A stretch of DNA of 64,000 bases from NCBI GenBank assembly GCA_015680685.1, contig MNCI01025574.1, positions 107,349 through 171,348 on the forward strand, given 5' to 3'. The notes beneath the pieces were generated by a model. It saw nothing but the letters and a program-made list of their open reading frames with translations. It had not been told where the DNA came from and made no database searches. This document shows, one piece after another, positions 11,679 through 22,400 of the stretch; the stretch's first letter is position 1, and each line of letters begins with the position of its first letter. Source of the DNA: Gnetum montanum (taxonomy: Eukaryota; Streptophyta; Gnetopsida; Gnetales; Gnetaceae). A program made the translations under genes and the position numbers.

Positions 11679-12564
11679 TGATGAGTGGCGAGGTACCCCT
11701 ATGCCCAACCATACAAAGCATAAGTGTTCACACACAATCTAGTCAAATTCTATGGATGAGACTAGTTGTGCATCTAAATCGTTATGTCTTGATTGTAGTT
11801 AGTTGTCTTCCCACTTGGACTAGTGGTAGCTTTGTTACTTATGGTTTAGTCTAAAGTGACGCATATGATTCTTGATGTTGTCTAGCCCTAAGCTACTCCT
11901 AATGATAATAAAGAGATTAATTAATTAAACTAATTAACAATAAAAGGAAAGTCTAAACTAGCCTACATGCGATGAGTATTCATTCCTAATCATCCACACA
12001 TGCCTTGGACTTAATGTAACTACTACTAGGATTACCAAGTGTACATCACTAGGCTTACCAAACGTTACACTACTAGGTTACCAAGTAATTACACTTAAGT
12101 GCTTGTGATTAGTCATACTCATTCCAGTTAATGATAGGAATAATAAAGGGAAATAAGTGGAAACATTAACTAAGGAAAATAGTAAACAATTAAATAATTA
12201 AAAGTAATAATAAATCTAAGTGGATGCTAAAATGATGAAAGTAATCTCAATATTTATTGCTAGTCATGTAACACATCCAAGTATGTCACCCTTAAATAAG
12301 GATGTTGTACAATCACTTAACATCACACTACAAGCATGCACTAGAAAACAAAATTCTAACTACTTTGAAATCTATGAAAATGCTCTCTAAACTCTATATC
12401 CCAACATCCCAACCATGCATCCAAGTGTGGTATTTATTGGCTCACACAAAAGGGGCGATATCATATGTCTGACATTGAAGGTTGTGCCCCAATATCAAAT
12501 GTCTAACATCATAGCCCCAATATCAGATACCCAATATCATAGCCTTGCAAAACATGACTCATCA
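11679..12564 (-). repeat. E1 5' LTR
   Basis: 886 bp, starting TGATGAGTGGCGAGGTACCC (the U5 end on the minus strand, shared by E1-E4) and ending GACTCATCA. It carries the threefold GGNTTACCAAR motif (about 12030-12085) and, in U3, a run of CGATATC/CCAATATC motifs (about 12450-12545). It aligns with 1783-2660 along its length. Confidence 0.88.
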
Positions 12565-12569
12565 CTGAT

Positions 12570-13046
12570 CATTAACATGACAAGGTTACTAGGTGAATAG
12601 ATCTTATGATTGAAGAGGGTGTGCTCATTTTACCATATTTAATATGTATTTATAAAGTAAATTAAATCAAGTACCAACTCTTAGATTTATAACATTAAAG
12701 AGAATTAAAGGAAAATTTGTAAGATTTGTAAGTTCCAAAAATCTTTGATCTAGAACCCTTAGAACTAAAAACATTACCAAGATCTTTAGAACATGTGCTA
12801 TTAAACATTAGTAAACTATATATCATAAATTGCTTACCTCAGTAAGAAATGGAAAGAGAAGCTATTGAAAGTAGTTAACAAATGATTAGTAGCCTTTATT
12901 TGATCATTTGATGAGATAACAAGGATATATCCATGCATATGCTAGCATTGAATCTACACAAATCCTACTATCAAGCCTAAGAGGTAGTCACAAAGAAGGT
13001 TGAATCCAAAATTAAAATAAGTTATTAAAAAAAAAAGGTAGAGAAT
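12570..13046. other. AT-rich intergenic segment
   Basis: No coding region, RNA gene or bounded repeat recognised. An A-rich run lies at 13026-13036. Confidence 0.4.
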
Positions 13047-13480
13047 CTTTTCAAGGCTAGATTTATCTATTCTATGGTAGATAGTGAATGCATTAACTCA
13101 CTTATCATTGTCTCAAAGAAAGAAGGTCAATGGATGGTTTGCATAGATTTTAAGCTATTGAACATGGCTACTATTAAAGATCATTTTTCCTTACCATTTT
13201 TGGATCAATTGTTGGACATCATCATAGGGAATATATACTATAGTTTTTTTGATGAATATAGTGACTACAACCAAATCAGAATCACTCCAAAAAATCAAAC
13301 CAAAACAATGTTCATAATCTTGGAGAACTTTTGCATATAGAGAAATGCCTTTTGGTCTATGTAATGCTCATATTACCTTCTAACACTTGTCCTTAGTATC
13401 TTAGCAGCAAATTAGTAGTGGTATGAAAGTCTTTATGGGTGAATTTTCCACCCTCTTAGGTAAGTACTAAAATTGTGTTG
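13047..13480 (+). pseudogene. Orphan Athila/Tat-like reverse transcriptase fragment
   Basis: The open frame 13074-13340 continues through stops. Motifs in order: SLIIVSKKEGQWMVCIDFKL (canonical PKKGG-WR-CIDFR), DHFSLPFLDQLLD, YYSFFDEYSDYNQIRI (canonical YYSFLDGYSGYNQI), MPFGLCNA, and at 13432-13455 VFMGEFS in place of VFVDDFS. Both catalytic aspartates of the metal-binding box are altered (D to G, D to E). The same RT type occurs in E2 and E3. No LTR is attached, so it is a relic on the upstream side of the host-gene island. Confidence 0.8.
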
Positions 13481-14259
13481 GTACTAAGAGCATGATTTTG
13501 CTTTTCAAAGCTTCCAAGGAACTGCATTCGCATAAAGCATGCTTTGAACCCCAGCTTTTCCCTTATTGGGCCTCAAGGAATACCTAGAAAACAAAAGGGG
13601 AGAATAGTAGAAAACTATGGAATAGGAGTAACTTGACCAACAAGATGGTGAAATACGTGTACAAAAACTTAAAGGTTAGCGTTCAGGATCGTAAGCATCA
13701 CGTACACGGAATAACTTGATGAAACTCATGGTCATTTACTCATTGCTTTTTTAATCTTAATTTTTAAACCGCAAACTTGTTGAGTTGGAGGAGACATCTT
13801 AATTCTTGGCGGATGGTTAACCGCCGGCGTCACCACCTGTTGGTGGACAGATTCCATAAACGTAAGAGGTATCTTTTTTTACGTATTTTCAGTTTTCTGT
13901 ACGCTTATTTGGTTTAGCAAACGACGCAGTCGACGCTGTATAATATTGCATGTCGGAATATTTCATTCGTGATAGAAGCATGACGTTTTCGTTGAAGCCG
14001 TGCGCGATTTTCTTGACTTCGAATTTGAACACAGACAGACAACTGCAAAAGTCTAGGACTCCAAGATAAGTTCTGCACCAAAGGTGGCTCTCGGTTCTGT
14101 ACTCTTGCATCAAAGCTCAAGTTGAGCAGTTGCTTTCTTGGGTGGTTTATTCGTCTCATCGATTTGGAATAGTGATTCCAACAGTCTTTTTAATCTTTAA
14201 ATCCAGTCAATGGTATACATTCACTAAATTAAAGAAAATAAATTAATAAAAAGTGTGCT

Positions 14260-14274
14260 ACGTGACGTCCAATT
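14260..14274 (+). promoter_or_regulatory. ACGT-core cluster with CCAAT-like box
   Basis: TACGTGACGTCC contains two overlapping ACGT cores (TACGTG, ABRE/G-box-like, and TGACGT, as-1/CRE-like) and runs into CCAATTATT. In plants such cores bind bZIP factors. The site is about 650 bp upstream of the ATG. Its role is inferred from motif identity only. Confidence 0.4.
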
Positions 14275-14361
14275 ATTCCCCTGCAATTTAAAATCAGATG
14301 ATTCGTTGTATTCAATACATTAAATAAATTTGGGAAGCATGATTCAATGAGCATTTCGGTA

Positions 14362-14538
14362 CTCAAGCATATGCAAAAATTAAGAAGAGGTTCACGGGCA
14401 GAGACTTGAATTTATTTTTTATATTTTACCTTTATTAAATATTATTTTAAATTTAAATGAAGTTAAAAATATCCGCAAAGAATCTGACCCTCAAACATAT
14501 GCAAAAACTAAGAACGAGATCGTGGGAACGTGAATTTC
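14362..14538 (+). repeat. Imperfect direct repeat in the promoter
   Basis: Copies at about 14362-14412 and 14490-14538 share CTCAARCATATGCAAAAAYT, then an AAGAA purine run, a CACGGG/CGTGGG block and a GAATTT end. Each contains the CATATG E-box palindrome. The offset is about 128 bp. Confidence 0.6.
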
Positions 14539-14624
14539 TGTTAATGCTACTGCTTCCTGTTACTACGAAAATCTTATAGGATTCGCTAATCCCCACGCAT
14601 AGGCTGTATCAGCTATTTTACTTA

Positions 14625-14633
14625 TTTATATAT
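14625..14633 (+). promoter_or_regulatory. Candidate TATA box
   Basis: TTTATATAT lies about 285 bp before the ATG. A weaker TTTATATC lies at 14795-14802, about 115 bp before the ATG. Which one is used cannot be settled without transcript data. Confidence 0.35.
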
Positions 14634-14913
14634 GCAAATTCGGGATATAAACAGTGTAAGCCAACAAGAACAGTACAATCATGCCACTATCGCCTCACCA
14701 AATTCCAGCATGCCACTTATGTACAATCACAGTACCGAACAATCTTATAACGTTACCATAATCAGCAAAAGGAATCCTACTGTCACGCAAAAATTTTATA
14801 TCTCCCTTAACATTTAACACTAACATACACGCTTTAAAAACTTGTTCTCAAATACAGCGCTGCCTGGCGCAGCATACCCAAGAAACTAAGAAGCGCAGAT
14901 ATACACGGAGAAT

Positions 14914-16552
14914 ATGAGATTGGTGTTAGCGATAGCAGTGAGCTGCCTGCTGAGTTTTTGCACAGCGGCGGAGAGCTCCGTACCAGACTTTGTCATACGC
15001 GAGTGTAGCAAAACCCGTTACCCAAAACGCTGCATGGATGCCTTCCGCAACCACAACTCCGGCACAGCAGGAGCAGAAGCAGGCCACATGTTGATGCCGT
15101 CAATTAGAGCCACATTCACTGAAATCTCTCGCTGCAACTCCACCGCCATTACCCTCCCCAAAATCCATGTTCCCACATCCGCCGAGCGCACCGCCTGGGC
15201 CGACTGCATTGAACTCATCCAAGAATCGCTTTCCCATCTCAGAATCAGCGCCTCCGTCCCATCCCTGCGATCCGACGACACAATCCCAGTATATCTGAGC
15301 GCCGCACNGGTCCCTGCGATCCGACGACACAATCCCAGTATATCTGAGCGCCGCACTCACAAACATGGCCACCTGCGCTGCCGGTTTCTCCGACCTCAAC
15401 TGCCCCGACTCTCCCTTCAAAGCGCAGCTGCTCAGTGCAACTGCCAACGCTTCGGAGATGATCAGTAATGCACTGTCCTTTTACGCCGACGGACAGAACC
15501 GGCGCAGACGGCGACTGCTCTGGCAAGAAACGACGTCCGTGGATGACCAGGGATTTCCACGTTGGGTTTCAAAAGGAGACCGACGTTTGTTGCAGACCTC
15601 GTCTCTGCCGAGCATGTCCTCTGCCGACGTCGTCGTAGCCCAGGACGGCTCCGGCAATTACACGACCATCTCGGCTACCCTGAACGCCGCACCGACGAAC
15701 AGCCAATCCCGGTACGTGATCTACATCAAGGCCGGCATCTACGCGGAGCAAGTCACGGTGGGTTCCAAGCTCACCAATATCGCCTTCGTCGGCGACGGTG
15801 CCGGCAGCACCATCATTACCGGCAGCAACAATGTCCAGGACGGCAGCACAAGTTACAGTTCTGCTACCGTCGGTGTCTCCGGGGCCGGATTTCTGGCACG
15901 GGATATGACGTTCCGCAACACAGCCGGCCCCACGAAGAGCCAGGCCGTGGCTCTGAGGCTCGGTGCCGACCAGTCCGTAATCTACAGCTGCTCCATTGAG
16001 GGTTACCAGGACACGCTGTACACGTACTCGCTCCTGCAGTTTTACAAGAACTGCAACATCTACGGCACCGTCGATTTCATTTTTGGGAACGCCGCGGCGG
16101 TGGTCCAGAGCTGCAACATTCTGGCACGGCAACCGCTGAGCGGGCAGTATATCACTGTCACGGCGCAGGGACGCAACGACCCGAATCAGAATACGGGGAT
16201 TTCGGTCCACCGATCGAACGTCGCTGCGGCCGAGTCGCTGGGTTCGGCCAAGGCGTACCTGGGACGGCCGTGGCAGAAGTATTCGAGGACTGTGTTTATG
16301 TTGTCGTCATTGGGTTCGTTGATTGATCCCGCGGGATGGCATCAGTGGAATGGGAATTTTGCACTGGATACGTTGTATTACGGCGAGTACGCGAATTTCG
16401 GTGCCGGTGCCGGCACCTCCGGGCGCGTTACGTGGAATGGATACCATGTTATTACGTCGGCATCCACGGCATCGCAGTTTAGTGTTTCGAATTTCATCTC
16501 GGGCGACTCGTGGCTGCCCTCCACTGGCGTCCCCTACACCGGGGGACTCTGA
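14914..16552 (+). CDS. Type-I pectinesterase/pectinesterase inhibitor (pectin methylesterase)
   Basis: The product removes methyl groups from homogalacturonan in the cell wall. The ATG at 14914 opens a signal peptide (MRLVLAIAVSCLLSFCTA), then a PMEI pro-domain with its conserved Cys residues (including ATCAAGFSD). Basic processing sites follow: RRRRRLL, and RRLL at 15581-15592, where subtilases normally cleave. The catalytic domain contains GSGNYTTI, GIYAEQV, QAVAL (15941), QDTL (16007), DFIFG (16073) and LGRPW (16259). Both catalytic Asp, the Gln residues and the Arg are present, and the end is a typical GDSWLPSTGVPYTGGL. There are no introns, although most relatives have at least one. The frame breaks once, at 15308: a single N with a 46-bp duplication shifts frame, so ORFs 14914-15468 and 15365-16552 overlap. 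Dropping one 49-nt period rejoins them, so an assembly artefact is likelier than a true mutation. The gene is CpG-rich. Confidence 0.93.
15262..15356 (+). repeat. 46-bp tandem duplication around a single N in the PME gene
   Basis: Bases 15262-15307 recur exactly at 15311-15356, separated by the N at 15308 and GG. The period is 49, which is not a multiple of 3. This is what an unmerged overlap between two contigs joined by one N looks like. Confidence 0.9.
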
Positions 16553-16568
16553 TGATAGCGGAGCGTCG

Positions 16569-16726
16569 AATAAACGCGAAAACTAATTGATGCATGCAGA
16601 TTAATTTGGTGTATTTATTATTTGTTTAGTTTTCGTGTGAACCGTAAAGGAAAAATAATTGCGACTCCACCGCCCAAGGAGCTTTGAGGGTGAAGTCGGA
16701 ATGTCTTAACTTTGAAATGAAATAAA
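16569..16726 (+). terminator. Candidate polyadenylation signals of the PME gene
   Basis: AATAAA occurs at 16569-16574, 17 bp after the stop codon, and at 16721-16726. The second hexamer directly abuts the first base of the E5 repeat (16727), so the native 3' processing site may now lie inside transposon sequence. Confidence 0.45.
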
Positions 16727-17721
16727 TGTTGTTAATGTATAAATTTTGGTTGCACTAGAAAAACTTGTTTTAGGAGAATATTACCTAGGGTGCTTCCTAT
16801 ATGTGTATGGGTACATAAACTAAAAATAGTCTAGTTGAAGAGGGCTACATAGCCTTTTGAAAACAATTTAAAAAAAAAAAAAATTTAATTGTAATGTGTC
16901 TTGAATTCAAGAATACAAAAGGTAATCAAAATAAATTTTCCTACTTCTGAGCTATTGCCATTGTTCGTCCCTGGTCTGTTGTAGACATTGCCACAGCCAA
17001 CACTACTTGTAGCCACTAGAGGAGGGAGAAAGAGAGAAGAGGCTGGATGAAGGGGCTCACTGCTGCATTTTTTATGCATAGACAAAACATGCCCTGTCAC
17101 TAACACAAGAAAGAAAAATTTATCTTGTTTGGAGAACCTTGTCACGAATGAAATACCTGCCAAAAACAAGACAAAACTGTAGAACTCGTGCCTGTAACTA
17201 CTACTATCAATTGCTGCAACACCATAGCAGAGAAAGAGAGAGAACGAGCCACTAGAACTTGCTATCACGTGCCTGTAGATACATTACTATCTCTAGTCCT
17301 ATGTCTATCGACATCACAGGTTTGCCAGGAAAAAGGAAAAGAAAATTGCCACCTCTTGGTTTCCTGTTGAGATTGTTGACTATCGTCCATGCAACTTTAT
17401 CATTGCTGACTATCACCAGTTCATTGCCAAGAATAAAGAAACAGGACTGCAAAACCTACTTGCTACACTGGTTGTCTACACACGTTAGTTGCATCATTAT
17501 CACGCCAAGAAAAATAGGATAAGCAAGAAAGAAAGAAAATTGTCATCCATTAGTATCTCAACCCATGGAGACTCCTGTGTTGATCTGTGTGCACCTCAAT
17601 GGAGAAAGACGTAGCTGTTTAAGAAGAGAGCCTAATTTGTTGAGGCCCTCGCTCTCCCTCTCCCTTCTAATGTCATCTTTGTGCTCTGCTTTATAGCCAC
17701 TTACTAGTGACGTTTCACCTT
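16727..17721. repeat. E5 left terminal repeat, first part
   Basis: Aligns with 30892-31885 from the first base to the E2 insertion point. Shared stretches include GTAGAYATTGYCACARCCAAC, GGAGGGAGA-type purine runs and ACTAGTGACGTTTCACCT at the break. The ORFs here (for example 16885-17268 on the minus strand) have no counterpart in the other copy and are chance. Confidence 0.75.
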
Positions 17722-19594
17722 TGATGAATGGCAAGCTACCCCTACACCCAACCATACAAAATACAAAACATTCATGTGCAACTTGGTCAAATTCTGTGGA
17801 CTTTGTCGTTTTTGGTGCACTAGCCCTTTAGGAAGTGAACTTAACCCTAAGGTCAATCATTGTCCTTTCAATTACACTTGTGATGTTCCTTGGTATACTT
17901 AAGTGTAACTAAGGCATTCAACTTTCATCATTTTTATGTTTTATAGCTGGTTGCTTGAAATGTAGGTAAAAAGGAATTTGATTAACTAATCTAAGTTAAC
18001 TAATTAACTAATCATTTAACTAATTCTAACATAAGTATTCCTTCCCACCTTTTGTACATGTCTTGAACCCACATATCCATTGTTGGGTAACCAAGCGCTA
18101 TGCTACTAGGCGTACCAAGCAATAATGTTGTTGGGATTACCAAGCAAATATGTGTTACGCTCGAAGCAGTCATTCTTATGTATTTAATCTATCTAGCTTA
18201 ATTACTTCATTAACTCAATTTCTTGAAAATATTTGTGAAATAATTAAAAACATTTAACAAAGAACTAAAAACATTGAATGCATAAATGAAATAACTAATC
18301 TATCCAAAGTGCTATAAGGTTTATCAGAAAGCTTATCTTTATTATTGCACACATTGTCATTGTAACAACGGAAAATGTCGATCACTGGAAATACCGAACG
18401 GGAGTCCGTGTACACAGTTCTAACCCCGGATCCGTGCAAGGGTCGTGCTGGAGAAGACGAATCCGAGGTGCCCTAAATGGTCTTGTCGATCAGACAAGGA
18501 CTTATTTGATCAATAAAACCTTTGTAATAATTGGATGGCAAAAGGGTGATCCCAACGAGTGGATGTAATGTCGTTAATCCCGAAAGTAATTGAACGTGAT
18601 GTAAACAATTTAAAGCGATTGCAAAAACTGTATAAATAGGATGCAAGAAATCAGATTTATAGAGAATGCAATCCCAAGATCTGGGATTTAACTTATGAAC
18701 AAAGTATGCTGAATACAATGATTACAGGTGGACTTCGGTTTGGACAAAGCATATGCCAGTAGCAAGAATGTTATTTAAAGATGAAACAAGCAGAGATCCA
18801 TCTACCTTGTTCTAGCTAATCTAGGCGCCAGGAATTCAAACCTGAGGTAGGATGTCTGTTTGCCAATTGTTTCTGATCAAGGGTTCTTGCCAATCACCTC
18901 CGATGTTATCATGATCGTTGATCCTCTTTTGATCTCTTGTTAATCTTGAAAGAAAAGTTTTTTGCCTCCTCCTCCTAATCTTTGTCAACTGGAGCATTTA
19001 TAAGGTTAGGGTCAGGAGAAAAATGAGATGTAGATGACGTGTGTCTTGAACTTATAAGATGTCGTTGACTTGATGCATTTGTGTTTGAGACTTGTAGCAC
19101 TACGTTACATTATGCTCTGAAGCATAACATGTCGTAAACAACTCTCATTGGGGTTTTGTCGTTGCTTACATTACGTTGTGTAGCGCTAGATTACGCTGCA
19201 TAGTGTAGTTCAGCATAAAGTAGTGAACCTACAAAAGATTGGAGTGCTGTTGTCATGCTTCTTTTGTTCCTAATTAGTTGTTCCGAGGTTTATTACACTA
19301 CAGTTGTGCTCAGGTATAACAATGCTTGAATAAATATCTGTACACTCAATGACTCCTACTGCAAGCACTCAAGGGAAAAATTCTAACTTTTAAATGGAAA
19401 AAATGCAAGAGCTCCACTGCAACTACAATTTCTAATTACCATAAATGTGACTACAAGCATGTATTTATAGTTGACACGGGACATTATGTCGACAAGGCCT
19501 CATTGACACATGGTAATATGCATTGACTAGGCCTCATCGGTGAGGCCCAGTTGATGAGGCCTTGTCAAAGCAGCCAAGTTAATGCAACTCATCA
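17722..19594 (-). repeat. E2 3' LTR, interrupted by S copy B
   Basis: Starts TGATGAATGGCAAGCTACCC and ends GCAACTCATCA. Without the insert it is about 925 bp and aligns with 29429-30318. Near its right end (U3) is a run of AGGCCTCAT/GATGAGGCC motifs (about 19480-19570), and a TATA-like GTATTTATAG at about 19460. Confidence 0.87.
18358..19302 (-). mobile_element. S-family solo LTR, copy B, nested in the E2 LTR
   Basis: This ~945-bp segment is absent from the sister LTR (around 30055). Near its start it has TGTAACAACGGAAAATGTCG and CCGGATCCGTGCAAGG, matching copy C (TGTAGCTACCGAAAATGTCG and CTGGATCCATGCGAGG). The flanks read ATTGT and GTTGT, a TSD with one change. A TATA-like CCTTATAAATGC on the minus strand (about 18993-19004) matches the one in copy A. 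A small run of ATGCT/AGCAT palindromes (19095-19215) takes the place of the array. Confidence 0.72.
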
Positions 19595-19606
19595 TACCCC
19601 CACAAC
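19595..19606 (-). promoter_or_regulatory. E2 polypurine tract
   Basis: GTTGTGGGGGTA on the minus strand directly abuts the 3' LTR. The matching tract in E3 is CGTGGGGGTA (51041-51050), and in E4 CATGTGGGTA (51989-51998). It primes plus-strand DNA synthesis. Confidence 0.75.
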
Positions 19607-19834
19607 TAAATGAAAAGTTGTCCTTGAGTTCTATTACAAAATTGGGAAAGTATGGGATTATTGATTGACTTTTCCTCACACAAAACAAACTGACTAACTT
19701 GACAAAAAATGGAGTATACAAATCAGCACATTACAAAAAATGAAAGTGTTCAAAACACAAAATTGAATACTATGATTCAAATTTTGAAAATTAGATAACA
19801 TGTTTCTTGATGGTGTGAAGCTTGTTGGAGAAGA

Positions 19835-22400
19835 TCAAACGATTCTAGGTAGTAATGGTTCCTGAGGCTCTAAAGGATCTTCATTAGCTTCATGCACTGG
19901 CAGTGGTTGATGTGGTTGCAATTGTCCTGCTACTACTGTGACTTCAAGTGGAAGGCAGAAAACATCCAGTAGTATATTTATTTTTTCCTCCTTACTATGG
20001 GGATCATGTACTATCCATGTAGCTTCCCAATGTGGGTTAGAACAAGCACATCCCAAGGACACGGGATTTCTGGAAACAACTCCTTTGCATTGATGAACCA
20101 TGTAGCAAATTGTTTACATTCAATGTTGAATACCTTGACTATGTTCTTCAACTCCTAGTAGTCATTCATATGTTTGGCTAGGTTCTCAGTGATTGATCAT
20201 TGGTCTTTAAATCAGGCTTTGAGAACTTAAAGTTCAGCATTTTCCGTCTCAAGCTTTAGCTTGGGGTCTTTGTGATGCTTGAACTCTGCCTCATATAAAA
20301 AATATGAACTAGCCACTTGTTGTTATAATTCTGACCATGGCTGTCTAGCTATTAGCATTTCCATGTTAGCATAAAAAATATTGGCCAACTCTATGTACTT
20401 TTTCATCTCTTCGATCTGCAACTCCTTTAAGCAAATCTCCACTTTGTTGTAGGTGTCGATCATATCAATTATGGGCTGCCACATCTCTTTTCCTTGTTGG
20501 AGTCGTTGGAGGGCTTCATCTAGTTTCACCTTTGTCATCTAGATTAGTTTTTCATTCACTTCCTTTTGCAAACCAACATGGTCCCTGTAGTGATTTTTCA
20601 CTTTCTCAATTTAAGTGTTTCATTCTTCTAGGTGGCGATCTTGATGGAAAACCTTTGATGCAAGGTGGGTACTCCTCTATTAATAGATTACAGTTTTCCA
20701 TGGCTAATTTCCTCAATTTAGTGTTTACCCTAGCAAGCTTTTCCTACTATTGATGAATGACTTCTTGCATTTGATCTTTCTTCCCATCAACATTTTGCAC
20801 ATGAAGATTTTGTGTGGTCAATGCTTCATTCTCTTGGCACATATGATTCAAGTCCTTTTTGATTGAGTATGCTTCGACTTTAGCTATGAATTGTTTAAAG
20901 ATGGCCATCACTGCCTCCTCCTTAGCCTTCTAAAATCATTCTTGAAGCTATTTGATAGCTTCATCTCTTATCACTGCTAGGCTAAGGATTACTTGTTCTA
21001 CAAGTTGGGCATGAAGTTCGGCAACCTCCGAAGCCAAGAATTGCTTTTGCTCTTACGTCGTTTTTAGTTTCCTTTCCAAAATAATGCATCTACCCCTTGC
21101 ATTTAGCAACTTTGACTTGGCTGCAGTGATGTTCTACGAAAGATCAAAAATATCTACAGTTAGTTGCTTAGTTCCTACTAGTCGTTCCAGCAACTATTCA
21201 TGTTGGGCTATGTTCCATTTTTTGCTAACCATGCCTATAGATGTTTGCACATCTTGAAGTGAAAATATGTCTAGTACAAATATTTTGGGTGCATTCAATG
21301 CTTCTGCTATATGGCCATCAACCACTTCTACCACTCTCTCCTATCCTTGATGCTACATAACTAAGATAGTTACCTCTTCTCCTTCTTTCAACCTCATCGA
21401 GAAAGTGGCAGCATTCCCAAAGATTTCTGGGAATAGATGATGTGTTGCTAATGACATTGTCACCTCTCAAGCATTGGGATCTAACCTTGAAGGCAGTTGC
21501 ATTCTTTGGGTAGAGAAAATAGGACCACCCCTCTCCATATGGCTAACTGTTCAGGCCACCTCATTAAGGTGACTCATTGCTGGTTAATACACAAATGGAT
21601 CTAACCCACTCATTCCTGCTTGTTGCTCTTGTTTGCTCAAGTGCTATTCTCAAATTTTGTGTAGATGCTTAATGGTTACGTAGGCCTCCAATGTTGTCTC
21701 CTAAGTAGGTGGTGGTGGTGGAAACTCCTCTTCTTGAGTTGTTGCTGGCATTTTATCCTTCATGATTTCTACCCATGAGGCCAAGGAAGCATTCCTGAGA
21801 GTGTTGTTAGAGCAACGAACAATGTCTTCCCTTTTGAAAAGTTTTTTGATGAGGCATGGAATGGGTAGCATCTTTCTTCCATGTTCCTTTTCTTTGAAAC
21901 ATTTCTCAATCTCTAAGTATAGTAGTTGCAAAAGGTTAACAGGTAAATTCCTGCTTAGAGTGGCATATGCTCAGGTGGAGAAAGTAGTTACCTTGCTTGG
22001 CCTCACCGTTGGATTAATGTAATAGGCCACAATTTTGAAATAAATATGCTCCACTGATGTGAGTGCACCATTCTCCTTATGATCAACCCCATAGCATTGC
22101 TAGGTCCACTCCCTCTTGGCCTTAGGATCACCTTTTGTAGATAATTTAGCCAACCATGTTTCTGTGTCAAGCAACCCAAGTGCTTGTGCAATGGCTTTTT
22201 CCCACTAGGACACTTGAATGTGCTTGATATTGACAACAGACCCTGGCCTTTGGCTACTCTAGAAGAGATAAGTCTCTCCCATGTATCATTCCCTACTAGA
22301 TGTGATGACTGGCCACATGTGAGAGGTCTACAATTGTGTCTTGACATCCTTTGGAGCTTTCTCCAAAAATGGCCTAAAGTTGATCTCTTGAAGATCTAAT
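19835..22400 (-). pseudogene. E2 aORF: PTPD-like domain plus long coiled coil (broken)
   Basis: On the minus strand the reading starts near 22400. The PTPD-like part is frameshifted and ends with LPIPCLIKKLFKREDIVR and CSNNTLRNASLASWVEI, aligned with the E1 copy. It is followed by a Pro-rich spacer (PPPPP, about 21705-21720). About 1.3 kb of Lys/Glu/Leu-rich heptad-like sequence follows (ASEVAELHAQLVEQV; ORF 20323-20538). Then come LANIFYANMEMLIARQPWSE and a C-terminal block with CPWDVLVLTHIG. No gene family is assignable beyond PTPD-like. Position after integrase is that of the aORF of Athila/Tat elements. Multiple stops and shifts. Confidence 0.65.

Larger units (their letters stand above)
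1783..12564 (-). mobile_element. E1: non-autonomous Athila/Tat-like LTR retrotransposon (gag plus aORF, no PR/pol)
   Basis: The element is bounded by two direct LTRs (1783-2660 and 11679-12564) and by a perfect 5-bp target-site duplication, CTGAT, at 1778-1782 and 12565-12569. The PBS lies to the right and the polypurine tract to the left, so it reads on the minus strand. Order along the minus strand: 5' LTR, PBS, gag, S copy A (a later insert), spacer, aORF, PPT, 3' LTR. I find no protease, RT, RNase H or integrase, and the space left for them is under 250 bp once the insert is removed. It must have moved using enzymes supplied by a relative. Length is 10.8 kb, or about 9.2 kb without the insert. 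Confidence 0.9.
13481..14913. other. Low-copy 5' flank of the pectin methylesterase gene
   Basis: From about 13600 the base composition changes to CpG-containing, non-repetitive sequence unlike the TE debris on either side. I find no convincing coding exon; two overlapping minus-strand ORFs at 13889-14159 show no recognisable motif. This is the probable promoter and 5' leader region. A short perfect hairpin (CCACC-TGTT-GGTGG) lies near 13832-13846. Confidence 0.5.

Noticed and set aside
14914-15468. PME as a true pseudogene or as two genes
   Set aside because: The single break coincides with an N and an exact 46-bp repeat, and everything else is intact. Artefact is the simpler reading.
15562-15999. 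145-codon plus-strand ORF overlapping the PME gene
   Set aside because: Out-of-frame Arg/His-rich shadow of the same coding sequence.
15569-16210. 213-codon minus-strand ORF across the PME catalytic domain
   Set aside because: Antisense shadow of a GC-rich gene. It has no recognisable motif, and the plus strand has every PME signature.
16885-17268. 127-codon minus-strand ORF after the PME gene
   Set aside because: It lies in the E5 terminal repeat and the sister repeat does not preserve the frame.
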